Assembly: GCA_003162495.1 (NCBI GenBank)
Contig: PMOF01000086.1
Location: 1,974-12,443 of the forward strand
Direction: 5' to 3'
Length of the DNA: 10,470 nucleotides
Origin: Acidobacteriaceae bacterium
GTDB taxonomy: Bacteria > Acidobacteriota > Terriglobia > Terriglobales > Acidobacteriaceae
Part shown: positions 1 to 6,497 of the stretch, piece after piece
How the letters are laid out: every line of letters starts with the position of its first letter
Numbering within the stretch: the stretch's first letter is position 1
Made by a program: the position numbers and the translations under genes
The notes under the pieces: generated by a model
The model's database searches: none
Told to the model about the DNA's origin: nothing
Seen by the model: only the letters and a program-made list of their open reading frames with translations

Positions 1-1095
1 GCCACGCAGAAGCCGGAGTTGCGCGCCAAGTTTCGCGGCAAGCCGGAACATGTGGTGCGTTTTTTCGAGGAGCTTGCAGGCGAGGTGCGGCAGTTGCTGG
101 GCACGCTTGGTCTGCCGTCGCTTGCGGCCGCGACTGGGCGTACGGATTTGCTGGAGCAGGTTCGCTGGGATGCGGGACTGGATTTGAAGCGGGTGCTTGC
201 GGCAACGGCGATTGCGGCCGAGACGAGCGGCGCGCTGCGCTGGGAGGGACAGCGCAACGACCGCCCCGAGGCGCGTGAGCCGATCGACAATGCGTGGGTG
301 GAACCGGCGCTGGCTGCGTATCGGGCCGGTGAGCCGTACTATCTGGAGACTCGCATCACCAACGAAGATCGCACGCTGGGCGGGCGGCTGGCGGGACAAC
401 TTGCACTCTATCGAACGGATCATGAGCGAATGCAAAACGGACGAACGGAAAATGGAGAATCGGCGACCGGTGATTCAAGCTTGATGTTCAAGATGAGCGG
501 GGTTGCGGGGCAGTCGTTCGGGGCGTTTGCGGTGGCTGGAATGACGCTTGAACTCGATGGTCTGGCCAACGACTTTGTAGGTAAGGGGTTGTGCGGTGGC
601 GAACTGGTGCTGCGCGCGCAGGGCAGGGCGGCGTGGGAGAGCGGGAAGCATACCTTGCTGGGGAACGTAGCTCTTTACGGCGCCACCAGCGGGCGGTTGT
701 TTGCGGCGGGCCGTGCTGGAGAGCGGTTTGCGGTGCGCAATTCCGGGGCACTAGCTGTTGTGGAGGGCGTGGGCGATCACGGTTGCGAATATATGACCGG
801 CGGGCTGGTGGCGGTGTTGGGCGCGACCGGCGTGAATCTCGGCGCAGGCATGACCGGCGGCCTGCTCTGGGTGTATGACGAGATGGGCGACCTGCTGGTT
901 CAGAGCCGTTACCACAAAGGCTTTCTGCAACCCGAGACCTGGGGCGAACTGGATTCAGCCGGCCGCCAGTCGATTCGCGAACTGGTGGAATTGCACGCTG
1001 CCAAGACCGGCAGCATCCGCGCCGGATGGCTGCTGAACCATTGGGAGCGCGAGAGCGCGAAGCTGGTGCGGCTGACGCCCAAGCCGCAGGCATGA
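1..1095 (+). CDS. gltB: Glutamate synthase large subunit, C-terminal part (5' truncated by window edge)
   Basis: The frame is open from base 1 (codons for ATQKPE precede the first possible start at 19), so this is the C-terminal ~364 residues of a much larger protein (family length about 1500). What is seen is the end of the FMN/synthase domain followed by the GXGXG beta-helix domain: a GQSFGAF segment near residues 170-176, VGKGLCGGE near 193-201, LYGATSGRLFAAGRAGERFAVRNSG near 225-249 and VEGVGDHGCEYMTGG near 254-268. These match the GltB C-terminus closely. In the family the enzyme makes two glutamates from 2-oxoglutarate and glutamine-derived ammonia, working with a small NADPH/FAD subunit (GltD), which is not in this window. 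Oddity: between the conserved DRTLGGRLAG and SGVAGQSFGAF blocks lies a hydrophilic linker (about residues 137-161) longer than usual, but the frame is intact. It stops with TGA 29 bases before the convergent cyclase gene. Confidence 0.95.
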   Translation, partial: ATQKPELRAKFRGKPEHVVRFFEELAGEVRQLLGTLGLPSLAAATGRTDLLEQVRWDAGLDLKRVLAATAIAAETSGALRWEGQRNDRPEAREPIDNAWVEPALAAYRAGEPYYLETRITNEDRTLGGRLAGQLALYRTDHERMQNGRTENGESATGDSSLMFKMSGVAGQSFGAFAVAGMTLELDGLANDFVGKGLCGGELVLRAQGRAAWESGKHTLLGNVALYGATSGRLFAAGRAGERFAVRNSGALAVVEGVGDHGCEYMTGGLVAVLGATGVNLGAGMTGGLLWVYDEMGDLLVQSRYHKGFLQPETWGELDSAGRQSIRELVELHAAKTGSIRAGWLLNHWERESAKLVRLTPKPQA

Positions 1096-1124
1096 AGACT
1101 TGGAACGGACTGAAAGACCGCCGG

Positions 1125-2525
1125 TCATTTGCCAATTAATTTCTTGCGCCGTTTTTCCTGATACATCCCCTTGTCCGCTCCGGTGAGCAGTTCTTTCAGG
1201 GACTCGTGCGCGTTCTCCTTCGCAGTCACATAGCCAATGCTGAAGCTGAGAGGAAACGAGCGGCCGGGCTCAGAGGTTCGTAAAGCGGAGGCTGCCTGCA
1301 GACGTTCAGCCGCAATCGAGATCCCCACATGATTGAATTGTCCGGCAACTGCGAGCTCATCTCCCCCAATTCGCCCCATCACATCGGTTTCGCGGAAGGT
1401 CGCCCTTAGGATTTCTACCGTTTCAACGAGGAATGCGGAGCCTACATCGTGCCCGAGCGAGTCATTGAGTTGCTTCAGGTTATCGAGATCGATGAATAAG
1501 ACGGAGAACGACTGATGGGAACGCTGGGCGAGGCGCAGCGCCTGCTCGGCGAGCAGATTGAATCCGCGGAGATTGTAGAGGCCGGTCAATTCGTCTCGCA
1601 GAGAAAGATCCTGAATTTCCATTTCCATGCGGTTGATGCGCCAGGCAAGAAACACCAGGAGGAAAAGAGAAACGACCGTTGCGACCGAAGCGAGAATTGC
1701 AGCGACATAGCGTTCGGGAATCTGCAATACCATGAGCAGGTTGTTTCTGCCCAACTCGCGCAAGAACGATAGCACCAGAAGAATGGGCGCGAGGGTTCTG
1801 GCAATCCTGCTGCCGGTGCCGCGGCCCAGAAAGATGGAAAAGACGCCAACCTCGGCCCGGCGAAGAAAGGCCGTAAGAGTGAGGAGCACGAGGCAAGCCA
1901 ATGTTTGCGGCGAAGTGCGGGTGATCGGGGACAGGCCGAAGAATCGCATTGCGTCGAAGATTTCTCCCGACACCAGCACCAACACCAGGAGCCCGAGACA
2001 GATCGCGACCAGGTCGGCGATGCGGGCGGCGATGCGCGCTCGCACCCGGATCAGCGCTGATGTAATGCCCAGCAGGGCCAATCCGGCTGCGGTCTGTGGT
2101 GAGGGCCTGTCCGGCCAAGGCGACGTGGAATTGGGATCGAAGGGGAAAAGGCGCTCGAGTCCGGCAGAGATGTGAAGCGCGTACTCGGCCAGAATCGCCG
2201 CACCCAACAACGCAGCAAGGAGGGCGAGCAGTTGGCTGATCCGGTGGGTTCGGATGGAATAGCGGGATTCAGAGAACTCGAGGCTGAGCGCGCCGCTGAG
2301 CAAACCGACTGCGGTAAGGGCCGCCATCAGCCGCCAACTGCCGGACAGAAAGTTGCCGAACGCAGGGAAATACCATACGAACAGTGTGAGGCCTGCAACG
2401 ATGGCTACGGCGGCCAGGGAGACGCGCCTGATTGGGGCCAGTAACTGAAGCAGCGACGGGTCAGGCTCGGCGTTGGACAGCGGTGGGTTGAGCTTATGCA
2501 TCTTGGGGAAGAGAGAAACCTGCAT
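1125..2525 (-). CDS. Membrane-bound diguanylate cyclase (GGDEF domain, GGDEL variant)
   Basis: The C-terminal ~160 residues are a GGDEF domain: DELTGLYN entry motif, FIDLDNLKQLND metal/nucleotide segment, active-site loop RIGGDEL, and a terminal ADKGMYQEK helix. The signature is GGDEL instead of GGDEF; metal- and substrate-binding G, G, D and E are kept. RETD, five residues before GGDEL, is a good RxxD inhibitory site for product feedback. The family makes cyclic di-GMP from two GTP. The N-terminal ~300 residues have about eight hydrophobic spans with little soluble sequence, so this is probably a membrane sensor of unknown ligand. No phosphodiesterase (EAL) domain is present. Start: the frame is open up to a GTG at 2699 (524 residues), but I prefer ATG at 2525 (466 residues): the extra 58 residues are not membrane-like, would cover the promoter region of the divergent fadD, and a TACACT element lies 36 bases before this ATG. 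ATG at 2501 is also possible; none of these has a clear Shine-Dalgarno. Confidence 0.9.
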   Translation of the reverse strand: MQVSLFPKMHKLNPPLSNAEPDPSLLQLLAPIRRVSLAAVAIVAGLTLFVWYFPAFGNFLSGSWRLMAALTAVGLLSGALSLEFSESRYSIRTHRISQLLALLAALLGAAILAEYALHISAGLERLFPFDPNSTSPWPDRPSPQTAAGLALLGITSALIRVRARIAARIADLVAICLGLLVLVLVSGEIFDAMRFFGLSPITRTSPQTLACLVLLTLTAFLRRAEVGVFSIFLGRGTGSRIARTLAPILLVLSFLRELGRNNLLMVLQIPERYVAAILASVATVVSLFLLVFLAWRINRMEMEIQDLSLRDELTGLYNLRGFNLLAEQALRLAQRSHQSFSVLFIDLDNLKQLNDSLGHDVGSAFLVETVEILRATFRETDVMGRIGGDELAVAGQFNHVGISIAAERLQAASALRTSEPGRSFPLSFSIGYVTAKENAHESLKELLTGADKGMYQEKRRKKLIGK

Positions 2526-2561
2526 ATCGCGAAGAGAAGGCCAATTCCGCGCTGAAGTTGA

Positions 2562-2567
2562 AGTGTA
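2562..2567 (-). promoter_or_regulatory. Possible -10 element of the diguanylate cyclase gene
   Basis: TACACT is read on the minus strand (AGTGTA on plus), four of six matches to TATAAT, 36 bases ahead of the preferred ATG at 2525. No convincing -35 is seen 16-18 bases upstream, so this is a weak call. Its position is one reason for choosing the 2525 start over the GTG at 2699. Confidence 0.25.
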
Positions 2568-2680
2568 AACCGTTAGAGGCTCAGGGCGAAACTCTGGTGT
2601 GACCCTGTCTGCGGCGTTGGGTACTGGCAAATTCGCGAAATCGGTGCGGGCGAACAGGACATTCACCCGCTCGGCGCTGA

Positions 2681-2686
2681 TACACT
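2681..2686 (+). promoter_or_regulatory. Possible -10 element of fadD
   Basis: TACACT on the plus strand lies 48 bases ahead of the fadD ATG. AGGACA at 2656-2661 shares GACA with the -35 consensus, but the 19-base spacing is longer than ideal. It would lie inside the cyclase reading frame if that gene began at its GTG at 2699, which argues against that longer start. Confidence 0.25.
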
Positions 2687-2734
2687 CTCGACTGACCACG
2701 GTCCAGCTTTGACCGCGCTTCCTAATTCAATCCA

Positions 2735-4549
2735 ATGACTGCGATCGCACCGATTTCAACCATCAACGATCTTTTTCTCCGTGTTGCCACCGCCGCCAAC
2801 CCGCGGGCCCTGCTGTGGCAAGACTCTGCCGGGCAATGGCATCCGATTTCTTCAGAGCAGATCTACCAGAGAGTGCGGTCGCTCGCCGAAGCCTTTCTAG
2901 GCTGGGGCGCGAAGAAGGGCGACCGCATTGCGCTGATCAGCGAGAACCGCTGGGAGTGGACGGTTACCGACTTTGCCACATTGGCCATAGGGGCGGCGGA
3001 TGTACCGATCTATCCCACGCTTCCCGGCGAGCAGGAGGCAGCGCTGATCAATGACGCAGGTTGCCGCATTGCGGTCGTCTCGACACGCCAGCAGTTCGAC
3101 AAGCTGAATGCGGTCCGCGGCAAGACGCAACTGGAACGGATTCTGATCATGGACTCCTCCGATGTGCCGGAGGGCGGAATTGCTTTCAGCGAGGTGCTGG
3201 CCGGCGCCGACGCGCGCGGTGGCGATCATGATCCGGTGTTCGACGCATTGTTGCACTCAGCAGAACCAAAGGACCTCGCCACGGTGATCTACACATCGGG
3301 GACGACGGGTGAGCCCAAGGGCGTGATGCTCACGCACGGCAATATCGCGTCAAACCTGAACCTTTCGACGGCCGAGTTCGGCTTCAGGCCGGAAGACTCG
3401 AGCATTTCGTTCCTGCCGCTCTCTCACATCACGGCGCGCGCGCTGGATTACGCCATGTTGTTCTATGGAGCGCAGGTGGCCTATTGCGCGCAATTCGACA
3501 AGGTGCCCCAAGCCATGCGCGAGGTAATGCCCACGGTGATCGTGGGAGTGCCGCGGGTTTATGAAAAAATTCGCCAGACGGTGGAGCAGCGCTCTTCTCT
3601 ATCAGCCGTGAAGAAATGGATTTTAAATTGGGCGGTCGGCGAGGGCGCCCGCCATATCGAGACCGTCTACGATGGAAGGCGTCCCGCAACGCTCGGTTGG
3701 AAGCTGGCCAACAAGCTTGTGTACTCCAAAGTCCAGGAAGCATTCGGCGGCAGGGTAGGGACTTTTCTTTCCGGAGGCGCGCCGCTGGGCATGGAAACCG
3801 CGCGATGGTTTGCCTCGGTTGGGATCCAGATATTGGAGGGCTATGGGCTGACGGAAACATCGCCGGTGATCGCCATCAATACGCCCAAGTCGCACCGCAT
3901 GGGGACCGTGGGGCGGCCACTCAGCAACCTGGAGTTGAAGCTGGCCGAAGATGGCGAGTTGCTGGTTCACGGGCCGTCGGTGTTTGCGGGCTACTGGCAA
4001 AAGCCGGCAGCGAATGCAGAATGCTTCGATGCGGAGGGATGGTTTCGCACCGGCGACATCGCAGCCCTGGACGCGGAGGGTTTTCTTTCCATTACCGATC
4101 GCAAAAAGGAGCTGCTGAAGACGTCGGGCGGCAAACTGGTGGCGCCTCAGCCGATTGAAAACAAACTCAAGAACAGCGTGCTGGTGGGGCAAGCGGCATT
4201 GGTGGGCGACAAGCACAAGTTTATTGCAGTGCTGCTCTCGCCGAATTTTGTCGCGCTTGAAGAGTGGGCCCGGTTTCACGGGATCGAATTCGAAACCAGA
4301 GCAGAACTGGTTGCGAACAGGCGCGTGATTGCACTGTACAAAGAGGCTGTTCGGCAAGTCAACACGGGCCTGGCCAACTTCGAGACGCTGAAGCGGTTTC
4401 GCGTGGTGGCCGAGGAGTGGACGCTCGAAAGCGGTGAACTGACGCCCTCAATGAAACTGAAACGGCGCGTCATTACGGAGCGTTACGCGGCTTTGATCGC
4501 CGAGCTTTACGCGGACGAAGCGACCGCACGCGGCGAATCGGTGAGCTAA
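2735..4549 (+). CDS. fadD: Long-chain fatty acid--CoA ligase (AMP-binding, FadD/FAA1 type)
   Basis: A 604-residue adenylate-forming enzyme. Core motifs are in order: the ATP P-loop YTSGTTGEPKG at residues 186-196, LPLSHITAR near 227-235, FLSGGAPL near 344-351, YGLTET at 370-375, WFRTGD near 436-441, DRKKELLKTSGGK at 455-467, and the C-terminal ELTPSMKLKRR at 568-578, whose Lys574 is the expected catalytic lysine. The long-chain type (two-step: acyl-AMP from fatty acid and ATP, then transfer to CoA) is suggested by the LKTSGGK version of the hinge motif, the inserted region at about 285-330, and the FAA1-like tail. It acts in the cytoplasm or at the inner membrane face, feeding beta-oxidation or phospholipid synthesis; exact chain length cannot be read. 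The start is the first ATG fitting the N-terminus, but no Shine-Dalgarno precedes it. It is divergent from the cyclase gene and ends 13 bases before the convergent membrane-protein gene. Confidence 0.95.
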   Translation: MTAIAPISTINDLFLRVATAANPRALLWQDSAGQWHPISSEQIYQRVRSLAEAFLGWGAKKGDRIALISENRWEWTVTDFATLAIGAADVPIYPTLPGEQEAALINDAGCRIAVVSTRQQFDKLNAVRGKTQLERILIMDSSDVPEGGIAFSEVLAGADARGGDHDPVFDALLHSAEPKDLATVIYTSGTTGEPKGVMLTHGNIASNLNLSTAEFGFRPEDSSISFLPLSHITARALDYAMLFYGAQVAYCAQFDKVPQAMREVMPTVIVGVPRVYEKIRQTVEQRSSLSAVKKWILNWAVGEGARHIETVYDGRRPATLGWKLANKLVYSKVQEAFGGRVGTFLSGGAPLGMETARWFASVGIQILEGYGLTETSPVIAINTPKSHRMGTVGRPLSNLELKLAEDGELLVHGPSVFAGYWQKPAANAECFDAEGWFRTGDIAALDAEGFLSITDRKKELLKTSGGKLVAPQPIENKLKNSVLVGQAALVGDKHKFIAVLLSPNFVALEEWARFHGIEFETRAELVANRRVIALYKEAVRQVNTGLANFETLKRFRVVAEEWTLESGELTPSMKLKRRVITERYAALIAELYADEATARGESVS

Positions 4550-4562
4550 GCTCCTTGCCGAT

Positions 4563-5132
4563 TTATTTTCCGAAGAGGCCGCGATGGCGCCACAAGTGAT
4601 GGAGCCCGCGGAAAAACGGCGCGCCCCAGATCCCGACCGACAGCAAGCTTCCGAAGATGATGACGGCATCAATGCTGACGCGTCCAGCGCTGGACCAGTA
4701 GGCATCCGGTTCCAGGTTCAGCCACAGCGCAAACTCGTCCAACGTGAGCGCGGCGCCCACACCGTAGCTCACAGACATCAGGCGGCTGAAAAAAATGGAG
4801 AGCTCGGAGTGGTCCCGTCCCAGGTCAAGAAGCCAGCCGTAACCGACCAGCAGCAGAATGAGAATGCCCCACACCAGGTGATGAATGTGGAGTCCGCCCA
4901 CCGTGACCCACTGGAATGGGCCGTTCTTGTGCACGATCAGCCGAACCAGAACGCGGACGCCCAGAAAGGTGATCAGGAACGCGATCGAGGCAATAAACAT
5001 GCGCCGCCGAGGCCGGTCGGGAATGGTGGTGCGAACGAGAACACCCAGCCGGGTGAGGTGCAGCAGCACCAGCAACACCACAATGACCAAGGTGGCAAAC
5101 GCGAGCAGTAAGAGTGCGCCGGTTCCGGGCAT
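4563..5132 (-). CDS. Conserved-type five-span membrane protein with HIHH motif, function unknown
   Basis: A 189-residue protein that I cannot assign to a named family, although it resembles unnamed integral membrane proteins I associate with actinobacteria and acidobacteria. Hydrophobic segments lie at about residues 5-25, 45-66, 84-103, 115-138 and 151-170. Polar residues stand out around the membrane segments: HIHH at 82-85 at the start of the third span, Asp132-Glu133 in LTLDEFALW within or next to the fourth, and an EPDAYWSSAGRVSIDA stretch (141-156) before the fifth. Histidines and acids placed like this could bind a metal or form an active site; that is inference. Arg-rich loops (27-44 and 171-189) suggest cytoplasmic sides. 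The ATG at 5132 is the first start in the frame, with a stop codon just upstream (TAA at 5137-5139 as read on the minus strand). No Shine-Dalgarno is visible; instead an inverted repeat abuts the start. It is convergent with fadD and divergent from the phosphofructokinase gene, so probably transcribed alone. Confidence 0.85.
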   Translation of the reverse strand: MPGTGALLLLAFATLVIVVLLVLLHLTRLGVLVRTTIPDRPRRRMFIASIAFLITFLGVRVLVRLIVHKNGPFQWVTVGGLHIHHLVWGILILLLVGYGWLLDLGRDHSELSIFFSRLMSVSYGVGAALTLDEFALWLNLEPDAYWSSAGRVSIDAVIIFGSLLSVGIWGAPFFRGLHHLWRHRGLFGK

Positions 5133-5199
5133 AGCTTATTGAAACATCGCGGCGCGGCGTTCCCAAGGGAGAAATAAAAATAAGCTGGATTCCGAGCTT
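5133..5199 (-). promoter_or_regulatory. Inverted repeats directly ahead of the membrane-protein start (possible RNA switch or operator)
   Basis: AGCTTATT at 5133-5140 and its exact reverse complement AATAAGCT at 5179-5186 flank a 38-base spacer, and the inner copy touches the ATG of the minus-strand gene. A third element, AGCTT at 5195-5199, can pair with AAGCT at 5182-5186 (8-base loop), so the middle element could pair with either neighbour. On the minus strand that outer hairpin is followed by a T-rich run. The repeats are short and AT-rich, so this could be chance or a protein-binding operator. Confidence 0.3.
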
Positions 5200-5216
5200 G
5201 AGTGAGCGGCGTCACG

Positions 5217-5244
5217 TTTTCTCTTTACAGCCACGGGGTACACT
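5217..5244 (+). promoter_or_regulatory. Possible promoter of the phosphofructokinase gene
   Basis: TTTTCT at 5217-5222 and TACACT at 5239-5244 are 16 bases apart and resemble a weak sigma-70 -35/-10 pair. Transcription from here would give a leader of roughly 130 bases before the ATG at 5385 and would include the phased repeat at 5312-5342. Confidence 0.25.
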
Positions 5245-5311
5245 GGTTAAGGCGTCGAGGACGATTGATTCCAGGCAGCCTGCCGCACGGCTCAGGGAGT
5301 TGGGCTGGCCG

Positions 5312-5342
5312 CGATCGGGGCACGATCGGGTGCGATCCAGAC
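5312..5342 (+). repeat. Three phased CGATC direct repeats upstream of phosphofructokinase
   Basis: CGATCGGG begins at 5312 and again at 5323, and CGATCC follows at 5333, giving spacings of 11 and 10 bases, close to one DNA turn. The first two copies also contain the palindrome CGATCG. The array lies 43-73 bases ahead of the ATG. The spacing would suit a DNA-binding protein touching one face of the helix, but the array is short and no regulator is recognised. Confidence 0.45.
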
Positions 5343-5370
5343 GCGGCTCAAGTGTACGCGCGAATTCGAC

Positions 5371-5376
5371 GAGGAG
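5371..5376 (+). promoter_or_regulatory. Ribosome binding site that fixes the phosphofructokinase start
   Basis: GAGGAG ends eight bases before the ATG at 5385, the clearest Shine-Dalgarno in the window. It decides the start against the in-frame upstream extension back to 5202, whose 61 extra residues do not resemble the family N-terminus. Confidence 0.75.
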
Positions 5377-5384
5377 ATTTTGCA

Positions 5385-6419
5385 ATGCGAGTTGCTTTGT
5401 TGACCGGCGGCGGCGATTGCCCCGGACTGAACGCGGTGATTTACGCGGCTGTGAAAAAAGGCATAAACCATTATGGCGATGAGTTCATCGGCTTTCTCAA
5501 CGGCTGGCGGGGCGTGCTGGACAATGCGTTTATTTCGCTGACCCTCGACAGCATCGACGGAATCCAGTTGAGGGGCGGAACGATTCTGCATTCTTCGCGG
5601 ACCAATGTGAAAAAAATTCCGGGCGGCATCGAGAAGGTTCAGGAGGTGCTGAAGATCAACAAGATTGACGCCCTGATCGCCCTGGGCGGCGACGATACGC
5701 AATCGGTGACCTTGTTCCTGAGCGAGAACGGCGTGCCCAGCGTGGGCGTGCCCAAGACGATCGACAACGACATTAACGGAACCGACACCACGTTTGGATT
5801 CGACACCGCGGTGATGATCGCGACGGAGGCGATCGACCGCATCCACACCACCGCCGACTCGCACAACCGCGTGATTGTGGTGGAGGTGATGGGCCGCGAT
5901 GCCGGCTGGATCGCGTATGCCTCCGGCGTGGCCGGCGGGGCGCATGTGATCCTGGTGCCGGAAAAGGACATCGATATCGACCATGTGTGCGCGCTGCTGA
6001 AATACAACTACGATCACGGCAAGCATTACGGCGTGGTGGTGGTTGCAGAGGGTTGCCATCTGCCCGAGGTTGGGCAGGTGACGGGCTCCGAACAGGTGGA
6101 CGCGTTTGGTCATGCGCGTCTCTCCGGCATCGGCGAGGCGCTTGCCGAACTGATAGAGAAGAAGACCGGCTTTGAAACCCGCTCAGTAAATCTGGGCCAC
6201 ACCCAGCGCGGCGGCGTTCCCACGGCCTACGACCGAACACTGGCGCAACGCTACGGGCTGCACGCTATCGACATGGTTCACGAGAAGAAGTGGGGCCGGA
6301 TCGCGGTTTTACGCGGCCTGGACATTTGCGACATCCCGATCAAGGAAGCTATCGCCACCAATCGCCGGCTCGATAAGCGTTTCTTCGATGTGATCGCGGA
6401 TTTGGAAGCGAAGGTTTAG
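5385..6419 (+). CDS. pfp: 6-phosphofructokinase, probably pyrophosphate-dependent
   Basis: A 344-residue PfkA-superfamily enzyme phosphorylating fructose 6-phosphate to the 1,6-bisphosphate in the cytoplasm. The protein opens with the usual RVALLTGGGDCPGLNAVI nucleotide/PPi-binding strand. Further motifs: GGDDT at 101-105, PKTIDND at 123-129 (catalytic Asp127), MGRDAGWIA at 169-177, AEGCHLPE at 221-228 and LGHTQRGG at 270-277. Asp104 and Lys124 fall exactly at the positions (E. coli numbering) that separate phosphoryl donors: ATP enzymes have Gly104, whereas Asp104 plus Lys124 is the pattern of PPi-dependent enzymes. I therefore infer PPi use, making the step reversible so it can serve glycolysis and gluconeogenesis; the name pfkA would apply if it uses ATP. 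The start is set by the GAGGAG site and because family homology begins there. The E. coli-type allosteric arrangement cannot be judged. It is divergent from the membrane-protein gene; the acetyltransferase follows after 78 bases. Confidence 0.93.
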   Translation: MRVALLTGGGDCPGLNAVIYAAVKKGINHYGDEFIGFLNGWRGVLDNAFISLTLDSIDGIQLRGGTILHSSRTNVKKIPGGIEKVQEVLKINKIDALIALGGDDTQSVTLFLSENGVPSVGVPKTIDNDINGTDTTFGFDTAVMIATEAIDRIHTTADSHNRVIVVEVMGRDAGWIAYASGVAGGAHVILVPEKDIDIDHVCALLKYNYDHGKHYGVVVVAEGCHLPEVGQVTGSEQVDAFGHARLSGIGEALAELIEKKTGFETRSVNLGHTQRGGVPTAYDRTLAQRYGLHAIDMVHEKKWGRIAVLRGLDICDIPIKEAIATNRRLDKRFFDVIADLEAKV

Positions 6420-6497
6420 GATCCGAGAGCTTCATCGGCGCGCGAAGAGCCATTGTCGTGATGGTGTCGAGCTTTGCGCTTGTTCTAGAGTTGAGTT

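Noticed and set aside
488..1135. Long open frame on the minus strand opposite gltB
   Set aside because: Its Arg/Pro/Ser-rich composition is typical of a GC-rich antisense shadow, and the plus-strand frame matches GltB throughout.
3623..4357. Long antisense frame within fadD (and others in SulP and phosphofructokinase)
   Set aside because: They lie wholly inside genes with clear family motifs on the other strand and show no domain signature of their own.
5202..5384. In-frame 61-residue N-terminal extension of phosphofructokinase
   Set aside because: The extension is Arg/Gly-rich with no family resemblance, and a strong GAGGAG site sits directly before the ATG at 5385, where PFK homology begins.
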